DNA of 64,000 nucleotides from Ampelomyces quisqualis (lineage: Eukaryota > Ascomycota > Dothideomycetes > Pleosporales > Phaeosphaeriaceae): NCBI GenBank assembly GCA_018398575.1, contig JAGTXZ010000008.1, positions 2,170,001 to 2,234,000 of the forward strand. Reading direction: 5' to 3'. Both the position numbers and the translations under genes were made by a program. Numbering within the stretch: the stretch's first letter is position 1; the number at the start of each line of letters is the position of its first letter. Below, piece by piece: positions 47,500 to 59,917 of this stretch. Under the pieces are notes generated by a model. The model ran no database searches and was not told where the DNA came from. It saw nothing but the letters and a program-made list of their open reading frames with translations.

Positions 47500-50400
47500 T
47501 AACTATAATTTAAGTCTAAGGTAATTTCTTTAATAGTACTATTACTTAGTTTAAGTTTTGCTATAAATCTACACTATTTTTACGCTTTAAATTAATTTTA
47601 AGTTACGTCTACGTATATACTTCTTTTGTAATACTTAATATATTCTTATATTTTTAGAACTAGGCTATATAGCTACTTAGGTATTTTTTATTTATAGCTT
47701 TATATAGTCGTCTACTATACTCTATAGTTCTACTACTTAATTTACCTAATTTATACTAGCCTCTTAAGCTTTATAAGGATATTCTTATTATAATTTTACT
47801 AAATTTCTTCTTCTTATATTATTACACTCTGTAGACTACTGTATAATAATATCTTTACGTTCTACTTTTCTAGAACTTTTGTTTTTAGATTACTTTCTAG
47901 GTTCTATAGAATAATACCCTTATATATAGCTGCTAGCTAGCCTAGTTAATATACTTTAAACATAACTTAGTCTTTAGTACTCTATTTGTCTTAAGGCTCT
48001 ATAATTGTAACCTTATTTACTTTAATTAGTATAATAGCTTTTGTAAACGCTATTAACGCTACTAAAATAAATGTTAAGTCTAGGTCTCTCTATTTTACTA
48101 ATATAGCGTCTATTTTAGATTTTAGTATTTCTTCTTTTAGTAGAAGAACTGTATCTTTGCTAAATTCTTTTTAAAGGTCTATCTAGAATACTAGTTATAC
48201 ATATAGTTTATATAAGCTAATAAGAATTTTAGCCTAAACGTTGCGTAGTACTATTTAATTATTTACTAGGCTTTTCTAACAGAAATTAAGTCTAGTTTTT
48301 ATATAAGTCTTTTTAGCTTTTAGTTTAATTGCCTTATACTTTGCACTTTATATAAGTAGTAAGTTAAGGTTACTAGTAAATATTTCTTTGTCTAGCTACT
48401 AGAAGTGCTGTTAGATATACGTAAATATAAACTACTTAGTTTTCTTACTTCCTTTACTTTTAAATAGCGCAGCCTTAAGCTAGGCTAGTATTAGAAATAT
48501 TATAATACTTTATATCTTAGCGTAGTTAGATATATATATACTTTTAGCTTGTACGCTATTTAGCTGTTTTTATAGTAGTACTATCTTGTATCTTATTATT
48601 ATACTAGCTATAACTAATTACAAGTTATCTATTTAGCATAGCTAGTAGAAGGTTAGAAAGTTACTCTTAATACCTAAAATCTTCTAGCTCTATAGGTCTT
48701 ACGTAACTAGAGTTTAACATAGTATAAACCTTACTATAATCTTTTTTCTTAACGCTATAAGCGCTATATACTTAGGAGAATTAAGTATATTTTTAACTTC
48801 TTCTTATACCTTAAATAAGTAGGTATTCTAGCCTTTTACTATAGCTAGGCTTAATATCTTTTTTATTTCTTTTATATCTATAATTTTCTTAATACTTGCG
48901 TATATAAGGTTAGTAGTAGTAAACAGTTTAGAACTATTTGTATTATTATTCTTACTTATAAAATATTACTAGTTTAAGAATTTCTTATTCTTTTATAGTC
49001 TGCTAAGCGCTAGAGAGATAAAAATAAGTATCTTATAGAGACTCTTTTCTATTAGTATACTTAAAAGAGCCTAGGCCTTCTACTTATAACTATAGTTCTT
49101 GCTTTTAATAGTCTTTTACAAGTTACCTATAATATTATTCTTAGATTTATAGTTATAGAACTTATTACAGATAATGTATTTCTATATTAGTATATAGCTA
49201 AGAATATTAAGAGTATCTTTTGCGCTTACTTTACTACCTTTTAACAATTTTTTACGTATAGTTATAAGTCTTATAGTTTAGTATTTATTAAGTACGCGTT
49301 TTACTAATATTGTGTAGCTATATACAATTATAAATTAGCTAGTAGATAGTGCTAGATAGTATATAGTTACATTTAGGTAGACTTTTAGTATATAGTGTTC
49401 TTAGATATACTATAGACCTGTTTCTATATACTTCTTATTATTCTTTATTAATTTGCGTAGTAGGACGTTTTAGTTAGACACTATAAGGTACTATTTAACT
49501 TATAAATTAATCTTTATCTCTATTTCTTTATCTACTATTAGTGTACCTATACTATATAAAGAGGTATTATCTATAAAGTAGATATAAAGCGTAAGAAAGT
49601 CTTTTAGGTTACACTATTTAGATTTGTAGAGGCCTATAGTAATAATTTTAGCCTTTTATATAGCTAGTGTATAGCCTTATCTACTTACTATAAATACTAC
49701 TACTATAGCTCTCTTAGTATTAAAGGGTTTGTTTTGTATGTATATAGAAATGTTTATTAGTCTGTTATAGAGCACTATTCTTAACTATTATCTTTAGCTC
49801 TATGTTAACTAGTTTTATTCTTTAATTAGTTCTCTTATACTTTAGTCTAGTTCTTAAAATATGTATACTCTAGAATTATTATAAGTATAGCTAATCTTAT
49901 TTTTCTTATACCTATTATATTTCTAAATATACTACTATTATCTAAATATACTTCTATTATCTAAAGACACTTCTTTTTTATAAAGTATATAGGCTTCTAT
50001 AAGTTAGTATACTATAAATAGGACTATTTGTTTCTATAATAAATATAGTATTATAGGCGTATTATCTTTAAAGTCTTCTTAGAAAGATCTAAAGAAGTTA
50101 GCTGTTGCCTATTACTTGTCCTCTTAGTAGTGTTCTATTATTACTCTAATTTAAGCTTATAGTTTATCTACTATTCTATCTTATATATTAGTTGCGTAGA
50201 TTATAGTTATAGGCTCTTTATAGTGCACTTACCTTGCGTTTAGTAAAGCTTAGAACTATAGCCTTTTTTCTAACGCAAGTTGTTTTACTAACTAGAGCTT
50301 TTTATCCTTATCTTTATTACCTTTATTATACTCTTCTTATCTTTCTTTACTACTAGTGTAATTATTTTTCTCTAGTAACTTTTATTATTTTCTTATAAGA

Positions 50401-50761
50401 CTCTTACATTTCTATTTAGGTATAGCAATTAGTGTAGATATTATATTATTTTATATTTACATAGTATCTTTATCTTAACTTCTTTCTACTCTCTTTATAG
50501 TACTATTATTCTACTCTTTTAGGTACTTAATTTTAGTAGTTAGAGTCTTAATGCATGTATTTAGGCTGTTATTCTTTTTCTTCTTACTTTTACTTTATTT
50601 ACTAAAGCGTTTGCTACTACTTACTTAAGGTTCTATTAATAATTTAGAGGCTAAGTCTACTAGTACTCTTATTATCTTTTGTTATTTATAGTTATTATCT
50701 TTAGTGTTATTATTAAGCTCTAAGTAGAAACGTCTTTGCTTTTTATTTTTAGTAGCACCTA
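47500..50761 (-). pseudogene. Second gene of the pogo-like transposon, C-terminal part (third copy)
   Basis: Colinear with about 15,024-18,100 of copy A on the opposite strand. It is truncated at 50,761 by the copia element and continues at 58,175. Product unknown, heavily mutated. Confidence 0.5.
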
Positions 50762-50853
50762 TTAATCTAATTAATCTTTACATAGTATAGAACAAGTAAT
50801 ACAATTCTTTTTACTTACAACAATTTAATTTATAGTATTGCTTAGCTCTAACA
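50762..50853 (+). repeat. Truncated 5' LTR of the copia element
   Basis: From TTAATCTAATTAATC to GCTTAGCTCTAACA it is nearly identical to the last 92 bases of the right LTR (58,083-58,174). The upstream part of the LTR is absent. The region just inside (GTTATAAGCCC) would be the primer-binding site, but I could not match it to a tRNA. Confidence 0.85.
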
Positions 50854-51060
50854 GTTATAAGCCCTGCGTTATAAGACTATAGTGTTAATTTCCTCTGCGC
50901 ACCTTATATTACTAAGGTACTACCTAGATTAACGATTACTCTAAAACTTCTTAAAACTCTCTTTTAAATACTTTCCTTAAACCAACTGGTTGCTAATTAT
51001 AAACTTCTATTCTAATAACAAGATTAGCTCTAACATTCTTTTAAACAGTTAGTTAGACTA
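50854..51060. other. copia leader before gag
   Basis: Short non-coding leader between LTR and gag. It would contain the primer-binding site and packaging signals. Nothing else is visible. Confidence 0.5.
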
Positions 51061-52000
51061 GCTGTACTAGTTTACCTAACTCTAGCTTTATGCTTGCAAC
51101 AAAGAAGTCTAGAATTAGATTAATCTAGATAGCTATACAGTGCTTCTAATTAATAATTAGAAACCTAAGTACCCTAAGCTTCTATCTACTCTAAGCTAAC
51201 TAGTCTTAGCTTTACTACCTAAAGCTACTAATCTAAACACGCAAATCTGTAATAAAGCTTTTAATTAATATAATCTAAAGCTAGCTACCTATAAACTTGC
51301 TTCTAGCAGTTACAAAGAAGACGTTTGCTAATACAAAGTTAATACGTTAAAATAGACTAGGCAAGTAGCTAAACTTAGTAACGTCTAGAAATAGATTAGT
51401 TAAACTATAGCTAAGGATCTAATAGTACCTGCAGTAATTAAAATACTTAACTCTTTAGAAATAACGCCCTAAGCCTTAATTAGGATCCTTAAGCACAACC
51501 TAGCTCTAACAGACAATAATACTATACACCTAGTTAGGCAGCAGTATTAAGCTTATCTTAAAAAGGCTAGGCATAGCAAGATTACTCTAGATAAATAGTT
51601 TAACAAATAGCAGGTAATCTATAGGAAGGCTTAAGCTTTCTAAGTTATAGAGATAGAAGGATAACTTACTCTTACTAACTTTCTAGACGCCCTATCTACT
51701 AGGATTACTCCTAACTAAGCTTAATTAATGCGTTAGAATATTATTAAAGATGCAGCCCTTAGTTAACCAGCTAAAACTATATACAATCTAGCTAAGATCT
51801 TTTCCCTTATACTTTAGGAATAAGTAGTCTTTACTACTAAAGGAAAGTTCTATTTAGCCTTTGCAACTCTTAGAAATATTAAGAACTTAGAAAATAAGAA
51901 CTCTAATCTAAAGAACAAAGGCAAAGACAATTTAAAGCTAAAATCTTGCTCTTACAAGAATAATAATAATAAGTATAAATAAGATCTAATAGATTATCTT
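51060..52000 (+). pseudogene. copia gag region (mutated)
   Basis: Plus-strand frame with TAA/TAG stops only. It reads VIEIEGQLTLTNFLDALSTR-like sequence near 51,650-51,700 and AKTIYNLAKIFSLIL near 51,770. A Cys- and Lys-rich patch (LKSCSYKNNNNKYK) near 51,940 may be what is left of a CCHC knuckle. It is probably continuous with pol as one polyprotein, as is usual for copia elements. The start codon is not certain. Confidence 0.7.
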
Positions 52001-55000
52001 TAACTAAAGACCGCAATTACTAGATTAGCTCTACTAGAAAAAGTACTAATTAAGATCTCTAATTTTAACTAAAAGAAGGTCCTTAAGCAGCTTAACACTA
52101 CTAAGTAAGCTGCACTTAATAATAAGATTAAGAAAGCTAGTTAGACACTACCTATTAAAGCTAACTAGTTAACTTCTAGAACTTAGGCAGTAACATACCT
52201 AGGAGATGTTATAGCAGTATTAATTAACCTAACTACTCTTAATTAAGAACCTAATATTACTAATCTAGACTTTAGAGTATACACAACTACGTTTATAACC
52301 TATCTACTTTTAAGAAGTACTGTTTATAATAGAGTAGGTATAGTGCACCTAGTTAATAATTAATTGCTTCTTATTCTAAGAATGTTTAGTTCTACCTACT
52401 CTAAAGAAAGAGTTAAGGCTAGAATATAGTTACTTTCTGTAACTAGGTATAGCAATTAAGTAATTAAGAACGTCCTATATAGTTTAGATAGTCTTTACAC
52501 TAAAGACCTAAAGCTTAAGAAGGTTAAAGTTATAGATAGATTTTATGTAAATATTATATCTGCAGCACTGCTTAAGCAAGCAGGTATATAGTATAGTAGA
52601 TTAGACAGTACTCTTTAGTTTAGATTATATAAGTAGAATATTATTGTATATAAGCTTTATAAGGCCTATAACCTCTTATTTATTAAATATAACTAGGTTA
52701 CACACTATGTTCTACAACTACTAATCCTATACACGTTATATTAATCTAATATTAATTACTTAAGAAGTAATAATAAGGATCTATAGTACAAAAGATTAGG
52801 CTACCTAGGCTAGCAAGCACTCTAGGCTCTTGCCTAGTTAGCCTAAAACGTTAAGATAAATAGAACTAAAAGAATTAATTGTTAGAACTGCTTAGTTACC
52901 TATACAGCTTAAGTAGTCTTATAGTAGCTAAAAGAAAGATTACTACAACTATTCTATTAAGTCTCTTAGGATCTATTTAACATGCTAACTAGAAGGCTTT
53001 ATAAAGAATAGTCCTTAATTATTAAAAAAAACTACTTAGGCAAGCTTTTTAACTATAACCTTTATAACAAGATATTAATTAAGATTATAAGAGTAATTTG
53101 CTAATTTACAGCCTAAGTTAGGAACTAATTTAATCTAAAAATTGTAGAAATCTATTAAGATAATAACACTGCAACTCTGCTTTAGAAAGAGTGTTTGTAG
53201 TATAAGGAGTAGGCAGATTAAAAAGGAATTAAAATACTACGCCTGCTACTATATACGCATCAGCCAAATAGATTCGCTAAGCAGGCAGGTTAGAAGCTAA
53301 TTATAAAATTAATTAAGATGCGCACAGGTGTAAATCTTCTAACTAAGCTCTAGCTATATATTATAGATGCAGCTGCCTACTTACACAGTATAAGCCTATT
53401 AAAAATCTATAGTTTTTAATTCCTAAATAAGGTCCTGCACGCCTAGTTTAGGCAATATTTTTAATAGTATAAGCTAGCAATTACTAGGTACAGGACTGCT
53501 AACTTACACCTAAATTAGAGTAGTATTTATACCTATAGCTGCAGAGCGTATCTTCTTAATCGCGACTAAGTAGCAGGTAAGAATAAGCAAGAGTTTAAAG
53601 TTAACTCTTACAGCTATATTAGATATCTAGTAGGCTATTAAGCCTCTAATATCTATTATATATAGGTCTTATCTATTAATTAAGTAATTGCATTAAGAGA
53701 CGTTACCTTTAATAAATCTACGTTCTATCCTAGTAACTAGGAAAATAAGATACCTAAAAAGTAGGCGCTTAAGATTGTAGATATTCTACACAATAGTAAA
53801 CTTAATAATCTTAGGCAGAATATTAACTTACCTGTTCTATAGGATTAACTAAGCTAGGAAATTACTAAGGTTACTAAGCAACAGCTTAGAAGTAAGCATC
53901 TAATCTTAAGAATTATAGAGACTAGCTAATCTTATAATTACAAAGAAAAAGAAGCAGAAGCTAAGAGAAGTGCTAGTAAGGCTAGTAAGCATTTAGAAAT
54001 CCTTTTAGAGTAAAGTAAATATACTAGGCTTGTTACTCTAGAGGCAACTCTAGAACTAGATAAGTTATCTAGTATTAAGCTTATTAAGCGCGTAGGATCT
54101 AATAGCTAAGGACTATTACTAGGTTCTAAAAGAGCTAGCCTGTTAGTATCTAGAAATTAGATAAGTTTCTAACAGAATAGGTAGTTAGCCTTTTTCTTCC
54201 CTGCTACTTAATCTAAGAGTAGTAACTCTAGAGCCCTAGATAAAGTAGAATTAGCGAATTTTCTTATATAATTAAGTTATTAACTGTAAAGAGCAGCTTC
54301 TAAGATTAATAAACTACTAAGTTAATACATGCTGCTTTGCTGTAAGAAAAATTATAACAATTAGATAAAGAGTAAGAGTGTTAATATATTAATTACGAAT
54401 CTATTTGTAGATTACTAGAAGAATAATTTTAAGAACACTTTCCTACTAGGCCTTGTAGAAGCCTAGACTAAGCGCTCTAGTTATAAAACACTAAACGCTA
54501 TAATTATAACAGCTATACTAAGTAATTAAAATTACTAAGCAGTTAAGAAGCGTGCTTATAGAGATAATATACCTAAGCTGCCTAATATATAGAAGCAGAT
54601 GCTTTAATATCTAATAAAAAGCCTATTGTTAGATACTTCTCTTAAGGAAATTAATTAGCTACACAAGAAAGGTACCTAAAAAGAGATTCTAAAGTATAAG
54701 TCTAATAATTAACTAATTCTATTAAAATAGGTCTAGGTATACAAGTTTAATTAAGATAGTTACTTTCTAAAGTATAAGGCTAGGCTTGTAGTAAAAGAAG
54801 ATCTCTAGAAGAAAGACTTTTTACTTACTACGTACACTACTACACTTGCAGCTAAGTCTTTTAGAATTACTATAGCTATTGCAGCCTAGTTTAATCTAGA
54901 AATTATGTAATATAACGTAGTTAGAGGGTTTCTTAACGCCTTAATTACAGCTAATAATCTAGTGTTCTGTAATCTACTAGATAGATTTAAGAAAGCTAGG

Positions 55001-56142
55001 CTTTATGTAAGGCTTAACTAAGCGCTCTACAGGCTTAGAGAATCTCTATTACTTTAGTATAAAGAATTCTTAAGATTACTGCGCAAGATAGGACTACTTG
55101 CATCTAAAGAAAAACTCTGCCTTTTCTTTACTTAGGATTAAATAATCTTTGTTCTGTTCTATGTTAATAATATCCTACTTATTTACTATAAGAATTACAA
55201 GCTTAAAGCTAAGAATCTATAGTCTAAGATTATTAGCAAATATAAAATCTAGGATTAAGAACTAGTTAAATAGTTTCTTAGGATTAGAGTTATTTAAAAG
55301 AGATTAGACTAATTAATTACTCTAGTCTATAACGCCTATATTAATAAGATTACTAAGAAATTTAGACTACATAATAGATTATTCCCTCTAACACTATTAC
55401 TATCTAAGAAGCTTTACAAGAACACTAGAGAAGCTAGTAAGTAAGAAATTAAGGCCTATTAAGAAAGAGTTAGATTAGTCCTCTACACTGTAATTATAAT
55501 CTGCCTAGATATAGCCTATACAGTCTTAAAGCTTTTCTATTTCTTAACTAATCCTTTAAACAAGCATATTAAAGCTGTAGAATAGATAATTATGTATCTC
55601 TATTAAACAAGGTTTAATTTAATTAAGTATAGAGATTTTAATAGTCTAGAACTAACTATCTGTAGAGACGCCTTCTTTGCTAATAATAAATTAACCAGGC
55701 GTTTCTTATATAGTTATATAGCTATCCTGTTTAGAGGAGTAATCTCTTAGAAAGCTGCCAAATAAGAATTAGTTACTACTTTAACTATAGAAGCTAAGCT
55801 ACTTGCTCTAGAATACGCTGCAAAAGAATCTATAGCGCTTAGCTAGTTCTTTAAGGAGCTTACGCTTAATCTAAAAGATCTATAGAATATCTAGTGTAAT
55901 AATTAGCAGACTATCTAGCTAGTTATAAGGAAAAATAAACAGATATCTACAAAGCTTAGGCATATTAACATTTAGAACATATAGCTTAGGTAAGAGCACT
56001 TAAAAAGATTATTCTAAGTATCTTATCTAGAATCTAGATTAATGCTAGCTAATAGTCTTACTAAGAACTTTACCTATTAATAATTTCTTAAGTTTAAGTA
56101 GCTTCTTAACCTTAAGGATATAAGCAAGTTACTTATAAAGTA
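52000..56142 (+). pseudogene. copia pol: integrase, RT, RNase H (mutated)
   Basis: Integrase core at about 53,080-53,400, ending in HQPNRFAKQAGQKLIIK, the copia block around the catalytic Glu (now Arg or lost). RT at about 54,730-55,330 with KARLVVKEDL, then GFLNALI, LYVRLNQALYRLRES, and the active site FYVNNILLIY at 55,157-55,186, where YVDD has become YVNN. RNase H at about 55,660-55,870 with CRDAFFANNKLTRR and TTLTIEAKLLALE. Pol ends LNLKDISKLLIK at the TAA of 56,140-56,142. Internal stops are TAA/TAG only. The product copied the element through an RNA intermediate; this copy is inactive. Confidence 0.92.
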
Positions 56143-56159
56143 ATAATTTAGAAAACACA

Positions 56160-58080
56160 AAGATTGATTTAACTTTTTTATCTACTAATTAATTTGCTTA
56201 CTCTTAAAGCTTAAGATTACTATAGGATCTAAGCAGAGCAAATACGCAAAAACTAAGACTACTAACGCTAAATTATAAGCAAAACTATCTAGAAACTTGC
56301 CTTTATAAAGTTAAAGACCTTATTAATTATCTTATAAGCCTAAGCGCAACGCTTAGCAATTAAGAGACCTAAAGCTCTTAATTTATAGCTTAGAGTTAGT
56401 AAATCTCTAACTATTCTTATAGCCTTAGGCAAAGGAGACAACAGCTAATTTTACGCTAGCTCTTAACGCTTAGGTATAAGAGTCTAAGCAGCCTAAAGCT
56501 ACTCCTTAAGTAGTAGAGCGTTAAGTAGAAAAGAGCTGCAGCGCTAGTAACTAAATAATAACTACTACTTACTTAGCGTAAGCAGAGCCTAAGCTACAAA
56601 CCTGCTTAACGCTCTACTAAACCTATATTCTCTAAAGCCTTAAGCAGAACGCACAGGCTTAGCACCTAGTAAGCTAAAAGTTAGATTAATATAGCTTAAG
56701 CTTACCTTAAAACTACTAGAAGCTAGAATACTCTAAGCCTACTATATAGCCTTTGCAGCCTTAAGCTGCTAGTTAAGCTACGCGTAAGCCTTCTTTAGCT
56801 TTTATAAACAAATTCGCTATTTTTAAGATTAAATAATCTTTAATACTTATCTTAATAGTTTTCTTAAACACGCTAATAATAATTTGCATAGCCTACTTAC
56901 GTAGATTACCTAGACTACTAATATTAGTAAGTATATTATTAATAGTAACTAGAGCAACCTATATCTTAACGCAAGAATAGTTTAGGTAAGCTATATAACA
57001 CTTACTTATTATTAATCTAGCTCTACTATAGTAGTAGCTGTTACCTTACTTATTAGTAAACTAAGAGGTATAGCATAAGCACAAACTAGAGTAAAGCTTT
57101 CTCTTCTTAACCTTAACAGTCTCTTTACTAGAGACTACTCTACTCTTAGGTAAGAGATTACACTACTTAGTCTTACGCTAGAATTAGTGCAGCAGATTTA
57201 GATTATTAGCTTTACTCTTAATAGCAGGCGTAGTAGTAGTAGTAGCGTTCTTCTTATAGGCGCGCGCGTAGGCTATCTTATTAACTATAATAGTAGAATT
57301 CTTCTTAGGCAGCTGCCTAAGTTAGCAATAAACTAGATTAGAAGTAGAAAAACTTACTATAATAGAAGAGATTAAGCAAGTAGTTAATAAAGTAGATAAT
57401 AAAAAGAATAAGTAGATAGATAGCTAGTTAATAAGTTAATTAATAAGTTAATTAATGCCCTAGAGTATAAGAATAAGAAAGCAGGTAGGCTTCTTATACC
57501 TAAGCTATATAACTATAAGGTAATAAGCTTGCCTACTGCTTTCTTACCTAGTCGCGCAATCTTACTCTATAATAACACGCGTAAACAGACTGCCTCTTAC
57601 CTAGCTAATAGGCTAAGTAATAGTAAACGCTTTAAAGTAAAGCTTAGCTAATAGGTAAACTTACACTAACAGTTTGTTTGCACTTATTCTATAGACTGCC
57701 TGCTTACAAAACCTACATATAAGGCCTAAGAAGATAATATAGGCTATACTTTTTAGATAAGTAATACTAATATTAGATTTAGTTATATATATAGTAAATA
57801 ATTAGAAATTTATACACTAATAACTTATATTTAAGCTAATAAATAGAGCAACGTAACGCCTGTAATATAAAGTAGTATTACTATTTACCTTAATTACTAC
57901 TTTTACTCTACTAAACAGATTAGGTAAGCTAATAAGTTTGCCTAATCTAGGAGGTGTGTAATAGAGGATGTAAATTAGTAGATTATAAGGTTGTTACGTG
58001 TAATAACTAAGCATGTTACTAAAAAGATAGAATCTATTTAGAACTAGACTAACTTATTAAGCTGTTTCTTAGCTTAGTGT
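56160..58080 (+). pseudogene. Extra coding region after copia pol, with hydrophobic segments
   Basis: About 1.9 kb between pol and the 3' LTR, longer than in ordinary copia elements. One plus-strand frame (about 56,310-57,430) shows TAA/TAG stops only. It begins with a Gln/Pro/Ala-rich region. Hydrophobic stretches follow near 56,835-56,945 (LILILIVFLNTLIIICIAYL) and 57,205-57,255 (LLALLLIAGVVVVVAFFL), with shorter ones near 57,100 and 57,275. A Lys/Glu-rich tail follows near 57,340-57,420. From 57,430 another frame reads on as protein (KAGRLLIPKLYNYKVISLP and onward), so there is a frameshift or a second gene. Position and hydrophobicity resemble an env-like ORF, but RIP itself raises Ile/Leu/Tyr content, so membrane segments need checking. 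No known domain recognised. Confidence 0.5.
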
Positions 58081-58174
58081 ATTTAATCTAATTAATCCTT
58101 ACATAGTATAGAACAAGTAATACAATTCTTTTTACTTACAACAATTTAATCTATAGTATTGCTTAGCTCTAATA
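57957..58174 (+). repeat. 3' LTR of the copia element (about 218 bp)
   Basis: I place the start at TGTAATAGAGG directly after the purine-rich AGGAGGTG tract. The end is at GCTTAGCTCTAATA, giving roughly inverted TGTAATAGAG/CTCTAACA ends. Only the last 92 bases can be compared with the left LTR, so the start is inferred from the purine tract. Confidence 0.65.
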
Positions 58175-58960
58175 ATTGCAACGCTCTTAAGGCTTCTTAT
58201 TTTAATATATAAGTTAAAAGTTATAGCTAGATTATTATTCTTAGTAATTAGGCGCAGTGCTAACGCGTAAAATATCTTTAAAGTTCTAACTATATACTAG
58301 TCTATAAATTTTAGTTACAATAGGTACTTAATAAGTGCACTGTATTTAAGATATTATAGCTTTATTCTAAAGTTACTGTCTTTAAGCTACTATTAATATA
58401 CAGCTATTATAAGCCTTAAAAGTAGAAAGGTCTAGGTAGTCTAATAATGTACGCTGTCTATAATATAGATATTAACGTTATTAAGTAATAGTTTAGTTAC
58501 TATTATAGTAAAGCCTATAAGCTAGGTTACTAAAGTAGTAGAAGAGCTTAAGACTACTAATACTAACTGCGTGCGTTCTAGTTCTAAGTTTACAAGTATT
58601 AGCTATCTTTTTATATATTTAGCTTTAACTTTGTTACTATAGTCTTAAATTTCTCAGATTATCTTTCTCTATACAGCATTAGCTATTGCCTTATTAAATT
58701 CTCTTAGTATACTACTATTAGTTAGTCTAGAGCATATAGTATACTTAAGCTATTTATCTATTATTAGGCTACGCATTATCTTTAGGTAGTTAGCCTATAG
58801 GTATACCTGTTTAATCTTGTTATATATATTCTTATCTTAAATAAAACATGTTATCTCTAACCTATATACGCTAGTCTACTATATTAATATTATAGCCTAT
58901 TCTTATAATTACTTGCAATATATTATTAGTAGTTATTTTCTTTATATTACTTAGATACTA
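58175..58960 (-). pseudogene. Second gene of the pogo-like transposon, N-terminal part (third copy)
   Basis: Matches about 14,110-14,890 of copy A reverse complemented, starting with the GCAACGCTCTTAAGGCTTCT block at the copia junction. It continues at 50,761 on the far side of the copia element. Confidence 0.55.
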
Positions 58961-59072
58961 TTTATTTAATAAAGGTAGATACTAGTTATACTTATTATTG
59001 CGTTCTTATAACGCGCGTATTATATAATATATTATACGTAATAGTTAAAAATAGTATAGGTAGGTACAAGAA

Positions 59073-59917
59073 CGTTAGGAAAAATTAAGATTTGTCTAGT
59101 TAGCCTAGTTGTAGCGATCCACAGCTGCCTAACAGCAATACTGTCTACTAGACAATTTGCTAAAGTTGCCCTACTTACTTCTAGTTGCTAGCAACCTAAC
59201 AGCAACCTAACAGCAAGTTGCCTGTGTTGCTAGATCTAACAGAGTTGCTAGTATTGCTAATGTTGCTAATTTTACTCACGTAACTATATTGCTGTATTTT
59301 CATGATTACGTAAGTAACCTAAAAATACAAAATATAGAGCGGAATTCCTTCTTTAAAATGCACTATTCAGAATTTTTGTAGCTGCTCTAGTTATTAAGAT
59401 ATAGCGCGTTGAAGTTATAAACTTTTTTAAAAAAACTTTTAAGTACGTTCAACACAACAGATCTACGCGCCTGCATCACAATATAATATAATATAAAGTT
59501 CTAAAGTAAAATCTACACTTTAGTAACTATTTCTTTAATAAAAAATATAATATATTATTTAGTTAAAGTGCTAGAGCTTTAGCGAAAACGAGCCTTAGCA
59601 AAGAATATTAAAAAGTTACAAACTTTACTGCTGTGCATCTTAGCAACTAGAGCAGCTATAAAAATTCTAAATAGTGCGTTTTAAAGAGGGAATTAAGCTC
59701 TATATTTTAGGTTTTTAGAATAATTACGTAATTGCGCGGGTGGGGTAGGTGGGTCCAGTAGATCAGGTAGATCAATTTGAGCGTTTTAGTCTAATTAGGC
59801 AGCTAGAACAAATAGAGGACCCTAGGGACAGTTAAGTACAGTTAAGAACTGTCTGGTTAACTGTTCTAACAGTGTTGCTAATGTCGCGGATGTTGCTAAC
59901 GTTGTGTTTTCCTAACA
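59073..59917. mobile_element. 845-bp non-autonomous element with palindromic core, little mutated
   Basis: Inserted in the spacer. It starts CGTTAGGAAAA, ends TTTTCCTAACA and is flanked by AA on both sides (59,071-59,072 and 59,918-59,919). Copy B shows the empty site. The right 100 bases match the right end of copy A, so it is a deletion derivative or relative mobilised by the same transposase. Inside are short CCTAACAGCAA and GTTGCTAATGTTGC repeats and a long inverted repeat, with arms at about 59,304-59,400 and 59,637-59,733. CA and TG dinucleotides are frequent, so it largely escaped RIP. No coding sequence. Confidence 0.85.
59304..59733. repeat. Inverted repeat of about 95 bp inside the 845-bp element
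   Basis: Left arm 59,304-59,400 and right arm 59,637-59,733 are reverse complements with few mismatches. Matching blocks include AAAATATAGAGC, TTTAAAA-GCACTATT and GCTGCTCTAGTT. The loop of about 235 bp is AT-rich. A transcript or single strand could form a long hairpin. Confidence 0.85.

Larger units (their letters stand above)
50762..58174 (+). mobile_element. Ty1/copia LTR retrotransposon with extra 3' coding region
   Basis: Plus-strand element inserted into the second gene of the third transposon copy. Gag, integrase, RT and RNase H follow in copia order (integrase before RT). After pol lie another 1.9 kb with coding character. The right LTR appears to be 218 bp (57,957-58,174). The left LTR keeps only its last 92 bases (50,762-50,853). 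Left LTR and host sequence are both shortened, so one deletion spans the left junction and no target duplication can be seen. Decay is moderate. Confidence 0.9.
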
